DNA of 12,636 bases from Candidatus Zipacnadia bacterium (GTDB lineage: Bacteria; Armatimonadota; Zipacnadia; Zipacnadales; Zipacnadaceae). The position numbers and the translations under genes were made by a program. How positions within the stretch are numbered: position 1 is the stretch's first letter; each line of letters begins with the position of its first letter. Shown here in pieces: positions 1 to 5,382 of the stretch. The stretch lies in the NCBI GenBank assembly GCA_029821515.1, contig JALGTD010000065.1, positions 1-12,636 of the forward strand, given 5' to 3'. The notes beneath the pieces were generated by a model, which searched no databases, was not told the origin of the DNA, and saw only the letters and a list, made by a program, of their open reading frames with translations.

Positions 1-252
1 CGTCAGGAGTTGACTCGCTTGCTGGAGGGCCTCGGTCCAGGAGGTCGGCTCGCCCTCTATCTGAGGCGAGGTCAGCCGCTGCGAATTGACCAGCAGGTCT
101 CCTGCCCGCCAGCCTCGCACACACAACCGCCCTGCGGATATTGGATCATTGCGGCTGGGAAGCGTTGCTATGAGGCCATCGTCGAGAAGCTGTAGATACA
201 TCCCACAGCCAACCCCGCAGAAGGGGCACACTACCGGGAATAGCTCATTCAT
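1..252 (-). CDS. Molybdopterin oxidoreductase, formate dehydrogenase alpha type (N-terminal part, runs off window)
   Basis: Reading the minus strand from the ATG at 252 gives 84 codons with no stop up to the window edge. Residues 9-16 read CPFCGVGC and Cys44 lies in GRLCVRG. This is the C-x2-C-x3-C-(27)-C motif that binds the N-terminal 4Fe-4S cluster of molybdopterin oxidoreductases such as FdhA/FdhF. The following QRLTSPQ and SWTEAL match the usual 'R-L-t-x-P' and 'sW-d-e-A-l' landmarks. Family members transfer electrons between a Mo/W-bis-MGD centre and the Fe-S cluster, for example in formate oxidation. No Tat signal precedes the cluster, so a cytoplasmic enzyme is suggested. The catalytic Cys/Sec lies outside the window, so the substrate is unknown. 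A Lys often follows the fourth Cys region (LCVKG); here it is Arg. The plus-strand open frame over 10-195 is only a shadow of this gene. Confidence 0.85.
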   Translation of the reverse strand, partial: MNELFPVVCPFCGVGCGMYLQLLDDGLIATLPSRNDPISAGRLCVRGWRAGDLLVNSQRLTSPQIEGEPTSWTEALQQASQLLT

Positions 253-290
253 TACCGTTTAATCCCTAAGCTTTTTGTAGCAGCCGAATA

Positions 291-310
291 ATTCCCTATT
301 CTTTGCCACT
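291..310 (-). promoter_or_regulatory. CAAAGAAT motif upstream of the molybdoenzyme
   Basis: The minus strand reads CAAAGAAT at 305-298, 45 bases before the ATG at 252. The same 8-mer occurs in the gene's orientation before the TIM-barrel gene (1946-1953) and before the MttB-like gene (3781-3788). Its role is unknown. Confidence 0.3.
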
Positions 311-394
311 GTGCTGAATCAGTCCTCCCCTATGCCAGTTCTTTGCGCAGCCCAAGCTCTTTTGATGATTGGGGAGACTTGCCAGAGGAAAGTA

Positions 395-407
395 TGTTAG
401 GCTAACA
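395..407. promoter_or_regulatory. Palindrome TGTTAG-G-CTAACA
   Basis: A perfect 6-1-6 inverted repeat lies in the leader between the predicted minus-strand promoter and the molybdoenzyme start. Its size and odd centre fit a dimeric regulator site, but no known consensus is recognised. Confidence 0.3.
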
Positions 408-492
408 GTAAAATACGCGCGTTGCTGTCAATTCACCGATTAACACACAATAAATGAGCAAGGGGCACTACTACCTCCTGCTCAATTTTTGC

Positions 493-521
493 ATTATAGC
501 ACAACTTCAGATAAATTGCAA
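493..521 (-). promoter_or_regulatory. Sigma-70-like extended -10 promoter for the molybdoenzyme
   Basis: On the minus strand, TATAAT (498-493) is a perfect -10 box preceded by TGC, giving the extended -10 form TGCTATAAT. Exactly 17 bases upstream lies TTGCAA (521-516), matching four of six bases of the -35 consensus. The predicted start is near 486, which leaves a leader of about 230 bases before the molybdoenzyme ATG at 252. Assignment to that gene rests only on orientation and the absence of anything else between. Confidence 0.6.
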
Positions 522-530
522 GGGCAATTT
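513..530. promoter_or_regulatory. Palindrome AAATTGC-AAGG-GCAATTT over the -35 box (candidate operator)
   Basis: A perfect 7-base inverted repeat with a 4-base spacer covers the -35 element of the minus-strand promoter. That placement is typical of a repressor operator. It could also form a small hairpin in a plus-strand transcript. No regulator gene is nearby to pair with it. Confidence 0.45.
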
Positions 531-646
531 GCCGATGTTTCCCAGTTCGGAAGGCAAAATGGGATAAAGAATGACCTTGCCCCCGAAAACAAGTCCAGGA
601 GTAGTGTTAGTATTTGAGGAATCTGGACTCAAAGGAGGGCAAGCAG

Positions 647-781
647 ATGAGCCGGAAAAGGCACAGCCCTGAGCAGATCATTAACAAGCTGCGGCAGGCA
701 GAGGTGGAGCTGGCCCGGGGAGCTACAGTGCCCCAGGCTTGCAAAAAGATCGGGGTAACCGATCAGACTTATTACCAGTAG
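647..781 (+). pseudogene. IS3-family transposase OrfA remnant
   Basis: The 44 codons from the ATG at 647, with a good AAGGAGG 10 bases upstream, encode a helix-turn-helix start typical of IS3-family (IS2/IS407-like) OrfA: RHSPEQIINKLRQAEVEL, then KKIGVTDQTYYQ. In intact relatives the next residues are W-R; here the Trp codon is TAG (779-781). No OrfB, no recognisable remainder of OrfA (usually about 90-100 residues) and no clear right end follow before the convergent phosphoesterase gene. It is therefore a decayed, truncated insertion. An inverted repeat just upstream (592-598/623-629) may or may not belong to the element. Confidence 0.75.
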
Positions 782-821
782 CGGTTGCTCTTCCCACCGA
801 AGCCAAAGAGCGAGGAACAGC

Positions 822-1733
822 CTACAATCGCGCAGGAGGCCCGGAGGTGGCCTCACTTGACGCGCCTCGAGTGCAACGCAGCGTGATTAGCGGCAATTCG
901 GGGCGGCAGTTGATGCGCACAGGAGGCGCGATCACGCCAAGACCCCGACTGATGTACACTTGGCTGACATTCGTCCTGACCAGGCCCATAGCATACTTGC
1001 GGCGGCACGGGGTTATGACCGGGCCAAGGACTGGAATGACCATCTGCCCACCATGGCTGTGCCCGGCCAGGATGAGCTTGACTCGTGGGTCATTCATGTC
1101 GTCCGCGTAGTCAGGATTGTGCGAAAGCAATATGGCAGGCTCGTCCGTGGGCACCCCGGCCAGGGCCTGATCAAGCTTTTGCTCGTCTTCCCATAAGTCC
1201 CCTACGCCTGCCAACCATAGGTGAGCGCGGCGGGGCCCGGCCAACTCGATGGGCACATTCGTGTTCAGCAGCTCAGGTATATCAGCCTGGGCCTGCGCGG
1301 CCCGGCTCCGCTCGATACCTTCCCAGTGGTCGTGGTTACCGAGTGCCGAATATACCCCCAGCGGTGCTTGTAGCCGCGCCAGCTCTGCCCAGACCGGTCC
1401 CGTATATTCGCTACTGCGATAAACGTGGTCGCCGGTGAGAACGATGATGTCTGGTCGGAGACTATTGGCGAGGTCCACGATTAGCATTACGTACTCGATG
1501 GATACGAAGGGACCGTGGTGGATGTCAGTGAGCTGGCACATGGTCAGCCCGTCGAGAGCCAGCGGCAGGCCGGGGATGGTGATTTCAGGTCGTGTAACCT
1601 GTACCCATCGCCTCTCGAAGGCTACATCAGCCGCCAGCAGAGCACCAGCACCCCAGGCGAGATACTTGAGGAACTTGCGACGAGATACCCTGGTCTGGCC
1701 CTCTGTCGCCATCGCTGTATTACCTGTCTTCAC
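822..1733 (-). CDS. Tat-exported metallophosphoesterase (YaeI/YkuE-like)
   Basis: A 303-residue calcineurin-like phosphoesterase. The start chosen is the GTG at 1733, with GAGG eight bases upstream; an ATG seven codons later is the alternative. Residues 17-38 carry a twin-arginine signal (SRRKFLK followed by a hydrophobic AWGAGALLAADVAF), so the protein is exported folded. The dinuclear metal-site motifs are all present: D-x-H at 70-72 (TDIHH), GD at 101-102, GNHD at 132-135, His205 in LLSHNPD, and GHSHGGQ at 224-230. Relatives such as YkuE and YaeI/LpxG hydrolyse phosphodiester or pyrophosphate bonds at the membrane, including lipid precursors; the substrate here is not known. The last about 15 residues after ITLRC are low-complexity and lie next to the transposase remnant, so the natural end may have been altered. 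The gene diverges from the TIM-barrel gene and converges on the remnant. Confidence 0.85.
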   Translation of the reverse strand: MKTGNTAMATEGQTRVSRRKFLKYLAWGAGALLAADVAFERRWVQVTRPEITIPGLPLALDGLTMCQLTDIHHGPFVSIEYVMLIVDLANSLRPDIIVLTGDHVYRSSEYTGPVWAELARLQAPLGVYSALGNHDHWEGIERSRAAQAQADIPELLNTNVPIELAGPRRAHLWLAGVGDLWEDEQKLDQALAGVPTDEPAILLSHNPDYADDMNDPRVKLILAGHSHGGQMVIPVLGPVITPCRRKYAMGLVRTNVSQVYISRGLGVIAPPVRINCRPELPLITLRCTRGASSEATSGPPARL

Positions 1734-2002
1734 CTGAGATCCTCATGTAAACAAACACCGAATTGGATTTGAGGTTGATTTCGCCTTCTATGAGTAGTGT
1801 CCTTTGTCCGGAACGACTGGGGCATCTAGAACAGAGAAGCGGCCGCGCGATCCCGACCAGGATCGGCGCGAAGACTCCCGGAAGCCCGCAAATGCCTGAC
1901 CATTACACACACATAGTGGCTCTGCGAAGGAATTCGTGTCTCGACCAAAGAATGTTGTAACTGGTAGGAAATCGCGCGACAGATGTCAAAGGAGGATGGC
2001 AG
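1734..2002. other. Divergent intergenic region with a GC-rich hairpin
   Basis: This stretch separates the leftward phosphoesterase from the rightward TIM-barrel gene, so it should hold both promoters. No convincing -35/-10 pair is seen. It contains a stem of nine pairs with a one-base bulge (1845-1853 with 1860-1869, loop CGACCA). It also contains the CAAAGAAT motif at 1946-1953. No coding sequence is supported. Confidence 0.4.
1942..1961 (+). promoter_or_regulatory. CAAAGAATGTTGTAAC motif, copy before the TIM-barrel gene
   Basis: CGACCAAAGAATGTTGTAAC lies 41 bases before the first possible start (2003) of the next gene. It matches the block at 3777-3796, before the MttB-like gene, at 16 of 20 positions. 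It does not resemble a standard sigma-70 promoter. Confidence 0.35.
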
Positions 2003-2113
2003 ATGCCCAGACGAAGAGAACAGGAAAGCGTATCCACAGCCGCTGAGGATTTACAGGAGTCATTACGAGGAGAACCTGAAGAAGCCCCAATAGCTTGTCC
2101 AAGGAGGAAAACA

Positions 2114-3487
2114 ATGAGAATCATGTTCCTGGTCGTAGCTTGCGTCCTGGTGCAGTGGGTCGGTCTGCCCCGAGCGGAGAGCGCACAGGCTAACCCGCTC
2201 TACGACTTCTTTCCGTTTGGGATGTACCTGGTCGGCCCCAACCCGGTGTCGGGCGTCGAGGGCGATCTAGCTGAGAAGGTGGGTTTCACCTGCGCCGATC
2301 TGAAGGAGCACAACTTCAACTGCATCTGGGCGAACAATCTGGGCTTCGCGGCCCACCTGGATACTTGGCTGCAGGCCGGTAAGGAATACGGCATTCGCGT
2401 CATACCGCAGGGCGGCGGCCCGCCGGATCTGCTCAGGCCGGATTATACCTTCGAGAACGGGGAGTACTTCGAAAACACCGTGGTTCCGCACTGGGCAAAC
2501 CTGGCTCTGAAGTATCGGGACAACCAGACACTGCTGGCCTACTCTCTTGAGGAAGAGTGCCCGCCCCATCCTCTGTCCAGATATCGCGCCATAGACAGGC
2601 TGACGCGCTTGACCGGAGCAATTGACCCGAGTCACCCCATGATCGTGATGTACAACCAGGTCACATCCGCTGAACTGGCTGCGCAAATGGTGAAGCCGAA
2701 GGCCATTGCCTATGACGCGTACCCGTTCTTCAGTGATCCCGAGAACGGACCTGATACCAGGGGCGGAAGCTTGAGCTACTACATCGTGAACCAGGAGCGT
2801 ATGTACCGGGCCGCGCGCAAGTCCGGCGGGCCGCTCTGGATGATAGCTCAGGGCATCGTAACGGACATATTGCACAAAGGCAAGCCGGACAAGCCTCTCT
2901 ATCGCCAGCCTGGCCCGAACGAGATGCGCTGGCAGGTATGGTGCTCGCTCTATTGTGGGGCTAAGGGGGTCTTTTTCTATGTCTACAGCACGGGGCCGTT
3001 CGAGCGCCCGGAGTTCAACGAAGGGGTGGACGAAATCTACTGGGAGCGCGGAATGGTGGACCAGGAGGGCACAGAGAGTTCGCAGTATCGCGAGGCCGCT
3101 CAGGTCAGCCGGGAGATAGACCCGATCAAGCCGCTTTTTCTCAAGCTGGACTGGGCCAGGCCGGAGGAGAACGTCATTTACTGGATCGAGAGCGAGTACG
3201 TCCTGGGCCGCACTTTCGTCCATCGCGACACCGGTGCCCGCTACCTGGTGCTGTTCAACTCCGACCCGAACGAAACGCACCCGGCCGCCGTGGAGCTTAA
3301 TCGCTTCGCAGAGGAAGTAGCCCACGATACCAAGACATACGATGTCCGTGCCCAGAAGATGCTTAGTTCGGCATGGCCGGACAAGGAACTAAAGGAACTG
3401 ATGATAGGTCCCGGCGACGGCGCGGTCGTTCTGATTCTGGACGAGGAAGACACACTCGATAAGCACAAGGCCCAGTATGAGAAATAG
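2114..3487 (+). CDS. Secreted TIM-barrel glycoside-hydrolase-like protein
   Basis: From the ATG at 2114 (AGGAGG six bases upstream) the product is 457 residues with a clear Sec signal peptide: MRIMFLVVACVLVQWVGL, then AESAQA at 21-26. The mature part begins PFGMYLVG. It shows a (beta/alpha)8 pattern: ADLKEHNFNCIW (61-72), YGIRVIPQGG (92-101), LLAYSLEEE (140-148, possible acid/base Glu after a beta strand), IAYDAYPFF (198-206), LWMIAQG (241-247) and GAKGVFFYVYS (282-292). This resembles uncharacterised GH-like proteins related to GH42/GH5 folds, so a role on extracellular glycans is inferred; no specific family is claimed. A second, in-frame ATG at 2003 with AGGAGG seven bases upstream would add 37 charged residues in front of the signal peptide. 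I prefer 2114 because the signal peptide is then N-terminal. The stop is TAG. Confidence 0.82.
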   Translation: MRIMFLVVACVLVQWVGLPRAESAQANPLYDFFPFGMYLVGPNPVSGVEGDLAEKVGFTCADLKEHNFNCIWANNLGFAAHLDTWLQAGKEYGIRVIPQGGGPPDLLRPDYTFENGEYFENTVVPHWANLALKYRDNQTLLAYSLEEECPPHPLSRYRAIDRLTRLTGAIDPSHPMIVMYNQVTSAELAAQMVKPKAIAYDAYPFFSDPENGPDTRGGSLSYYIVNQERMYRAARKSGGPLWMIAQGIVTDILHKGKPDKPLYRQPGPNEMRWQVWCSLYCGAKGVFFYVYSTGPFERPEFNEGVDEIYWERGMVDQEGTESSQYREAAQVSREIDPIKPLFLKLDWARPEENVIYWIESEYVLGRTFVHRDTGARYLVLFNSDPNETHPAAVELNRFAEEVAHDTKTYDVRAQKMLSSAWPDKELKELMIGPGDGAVVLILDEEDTLDKHKAQYEK

Positions 3488-3587
3488 CCGGTAGAGAGTG
3501 CGGAGTGCTCTTCTGGTAAAGCTTGGAGCCCGCTATTGCTGGGCCACCATCTGCAGTAGCAAGTACGCTTCTGCATACCGCGATGCC

Positions 3588-3605
3588 TTCCCCGCGGCCG
3601 GGGAA
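3588..3605. terminator. GC-rich stem-loop TTCCCCG-CGGC-CGGGGAA
   Basis: A perfect 7-base stem with a 4-base loop. It begins immediately after the TAG (3608-3606) of a minus-strand open frame and lies about 100 bases past the plus-strand TIM-barrel gene. There is no T tract on either side, so intrinsic termination is uncertain. Confidence 0.3.
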
Positions 3606-3740
3606 CTACTTCTGGCCGAAGAGGAACAGCCTGCGCAGAGCGGACAGCAAGCAATATGCGGCCAGCCCAGCCGCCACGAAGTACCAGAAGCCCCTTGTGG
3701 TTATGCTGGGTAATCCGCCTTCAAATCCGTAGATTTTCCC
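3606..3740 (-). pseudogene. Possible remnant: C-terminal tail of a membrane-anchored protein
   Basis: Reading leftward from 3740, the minus strand gives 44 codons ending in TAG. A glycine-rich start (YGFEGGLPS) leads into an 18-residue hydrophobic segment, FWYFVAAGLAAYCLLSAL, and a basic tail, RRLFLFGQK. This is the shape of a C-terminal membrane anchor. A GC hairpin follows the stop directly. No ATG, GTG or TTG start with a ribosome site precedes the segment, and an in-frame TAA lies just upstream. It would therefore be a gene remnant rather than a whole gene, or a chance frame. Confidence 0.22.
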
Positions 3741-3776
3741 TTAATAGTTGTTGTACGCCAGGAGGAATTGCTGCAT

Positions 3777-3796
3777 CGGTCAAAGAATATTGGAAC
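3777..3796 (+). promoter_or_regulatory. CAAAGAATATTGGAAC motif, copy before the MttB-like gene
   Basis: CGGTCAAAGAATATTGGAAC ends 51 bases before the GTG start at 3848. It shares the CAAAGAAT core and the spaced TTG and AAC with the block at 1942-1961. It may be a shared operator or an alternative-sigma promoter element. Confidence 0.35.
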
Positions 3797-3847
3797 AAAC
3801 AATGACCTATATGGAAATCTATATTGTGATCCACAGAAAAAGGACCG

Positions 3848-5338
3848 GTGCTGATTGTGCCAATTCAACTGGACAGTGAGCTGTTCAAAGAGAAGACGCT
3901 GCAATTGCTGGCTGACGTCGGAGTAAAGATCGAAAGCGACGAGCTGGTCAGCATTATGCTGGAGAAGGGCTGCACGGAGGGGCCAGACGGTCGGGTCCGA
4001 ATTCCGGCCGGGCTGATTGAGGAGCTCGTGGCTACCCAGGAGAAAACGCGCTCCGCCGACGACGATGACCAGCAGCTTCACCCGTGGTGCGGCGTAGACT
4101 GGACGCACTGGCTGACGTGGACGGACCAGAAAGAGCCGATGCGCGAGAGGCTGCAGACCGAGTTCCTGATGTCGGCGTTCGACTGTGGGCCGACCCACTA
4201 CTACGACTACCCGGCTGGCGAGGCGGTAGCGGTCAACACAGACATTCTCGTCGAAATGATGAAGTTTGCCGAAGCCACGCCGGAGATCGGCTACATCAGC
4301 ACCTGGTACCGCCAGGATGTGCCTCAGCCCACCGAGCGACTGGCCTCGCTCATACTGGCCTTGCAGTACACGACGAAGGTTGACGGCATTGAGTCCATTG
4401 ATCCATCGGTCATCAAGTACCTGGTAGAGATCGGCGAGATCATGACCGGTAAGCCGAAGTCCGCTTGCTATCTCGCTGGCTCCGAGTGCATGATTTCACC
4501 GTTGATTCTCGATCACCGCGCGGCTGCCGACATGCTCGAACGGAACCGCCTGGGCATCAACCGCTATCACATGGCCTCAATGCCCACGGTGGGAATTGCG
4601 ACGCCCGTCACCCTGGCCGCAGCCGTGACGATCTCTGTGGCGGAGATCCTCGGTGGTCTGGTCGCGGCCTATTGCCTGGCCCCCGAAGGTGACCTAACCG
4701 GGCGGATAATCTGTACGGTCATGGACATGAGAACGGCCAACACCTCGCCCGCCGGACCAGAGAACCTGATGGTCAATCTGGCCGTCAAGAAGCTGTTTGA
4801 CGACTGTTTCGGCGGTCATCTGTGGAGCGAGATCTTCTTCAGCCCCTCCACGCACCACCCGGGGTTGCAAGCCGTCTACGAGAACTTCTACGCCGCGAGC
4901 GCCGTTGCCCAGCTCAGTGGCAGCTCTTTCATTCCCTATCCGGGAATGGGGACGCTGGCCAATGGTGGTATGGGTTCGCCCACCCAGTTCATGCTGGATA
5001 TGGAGATTCGCAAGAGCCAGTTCCAGGTGAAGGAGCGAATCGCCATCACCGAAGACACCTTGCCCTTTGCAGAAATGTGCGAATGCATCGCCGCTGGAGG
5101 CAATTTCCTGGAGAGCGATCACACTCTGACCCATTTCCGCGAGCTGTGGCGTTCGGAGCTATTTCCGCCGTCCCCGTCAGCGGAAACCAGGGCCGTCGGC
5201 GATGAAAAGCGTATACTGGATGAATGCGAAGAGCGCTGGCGGGCTAATGTCGCCGTCTGGCAGCCGCCCGAGTGGCCGGCGGATACCACAAAAGCGCTCG
5301 AGGGCCTCTTGCGGCGTGCCGAAAAAGAGCTTCTCTAG
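3848..5338 (+). CDS. MttB-like (trimethylamine methyltransferase superfamily) protein, non-pyrrolysine
   Basis: A 496-residue MttB-superfamily methyltransferase. The start chosen is the GTG at 3848 (AAGGA just upstream; an in-frame TGA at 3827 excludes earlier starts); a GTG at 3857 is possible. Family landmarks are the N-terminal LADVGVKIESDEL (21-33) and VRIPAGLIEE (50-59), then MASMPTVGIATPVTLAAAV (242-260), DMRTANTSPAGPE (293-305), LQAVYENFYAASAVAQLSGS (340-359) and the C-terminal LESDHTLTHFRELW (421-434). Characterised members move a methyl group from a quaternary or tertiary amine to a corrinoid protein. True MttB has pyrrolysine at an in-frame TAG; here the frame has no internal TAG, as in glycine-betaine-type (MtgB) homologues. 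No corrinoid protein or reactivase is in the window. The gap to the beta-helix gene is 44 bases, so co-transcription is likely. The substrate is unknown. Confidence 0.87.
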   Translation: MLIVPIQLDSELFKEKTLQLLADVGVKIESDELVSIMLEKGCTEGPDGRVRIPAGLIEELVATQEKTRSADDDDQQLHPWCGVDWTHWLTWTDQKEPMRERLQTEFLMSAFDCGPTHYYDYPAGEAVAVNTDILVEMMKFAEATPEIGYISTWYRQDVPQPTERLASLILALQYTTKVDGIESIDPSVIKYLVEIGEIMTGKPKSACYLAGSECMISPLILDHRAAADMLERNRLGINRYHMASMPTVGIATPVTLAAAVTISVAEILGGLVAAYCLAPEGDLTGRIICTVMDMRTANTSPAGPENLMVNLAVKKLFDDCFGGHLWSEIFFSPSTHHPGLQAVYENFYAASAVAQLSGSSFIPYPGMGTLANGGMGSPTQFMLDMEIRKSQFQVKERIAITEDTLPFAEMCECIAAGGNFLESDHTLTHFRELWRSELFPPSPSAETRAVGDEKRILDECEERWRANVAVWQPPEWPADTTKALEGLLRRAEKELL

Positions 5339-5341
5339 ACT

Positions 5342-5365
5342 CAGTATCAGTATACAGTTCAGTAT
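5342..5365 (+). repeat. Short direct repeats of CAGTAT
   Basis: CAGTAT occurs at 5342-5347, 5348-5353 and 5360-5365, with a partial CAGT at 5355-5358, in the gap before the beta-helix gene. They could be chance or a small operator array. The ribosome site GGAGG follows at 5368-5372. Confidence 0.3.
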
Positions 5366-5382
5366 GCGGAGGCACATAAGTT

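Larger units (their letters stand above)
253..646. other. Gene-free regulatory gap of 394 bases
   Basis: No convincing coding sequence is present. The stretch is AT-rich compared with the flanking genes. It holds a minus-strand promoter with an overlapping palindrome, an odd-centred palindrome at 395-407, and a TGAGCA/TGCTCA inverted repeat (455-460 and 479-484) near the predicted transcript start. It also holds a 7-base inverted repeat AGTCCAG (592-598) / CTGGACT (623-629) just left of the transposase remnant, and a CAAAGAAT motif 45 bases before the molybdoenzyme start. The predicted leader of the molybdoenzyme is about 230 bases, long enough for a structured leader, but I recognise no known riboswitch class in it. 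Confidence 0.5.
3488..3847. other. Gene-poor gap of 360 bases
   Basis: No confident gene is present. After the TIM-barrel stop there is a weak hairpin (AGAGTGC 3495-3501, GGA loop, GTGCTCT 3505-3511, two G-U pairs, no T tract). Further on are a strong GC hairpin at 3588-3605, a minus-strand open frame with a membrane-tail look, and the second CAAAGAAT-type block. Two short frames of 25-28 codons overlap the MttB-like start but have no support. Confidence 0.4.

Noticed and set aside
10..195. Plus-strand 61-codon open frame at the left edge
   Set aside because: It is antisense to the molybdoenzyme start, whose Cys motif on the minus strand is clear; no ribosome site or family resemblance.
739..1737. 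Several plus-strand frames of 78-123 codons across the phosphoesterase gene
   Set aside because: The opposite strand carries all five metallophosphoesterase motifs in order; the plus-strand translations show no domain.
2267..3325. Long minus-strand open frame of 352 codons inside the TIM-barrel gene
   Set aside because: It lies fully antisense to a gene with a signal peptide and good ribosome site; its sequence is the Val/Leu/Arg-rich type produced by high-GC antisense frames.
3802..3879. A 25-codon plus-strand frame (MTYMEIYIVIHRK...) overlapping the MttB-like start
   Set aside because: No ribosome site at a proper distance and no conservation evidence; probably chance in an AT-rich leader.
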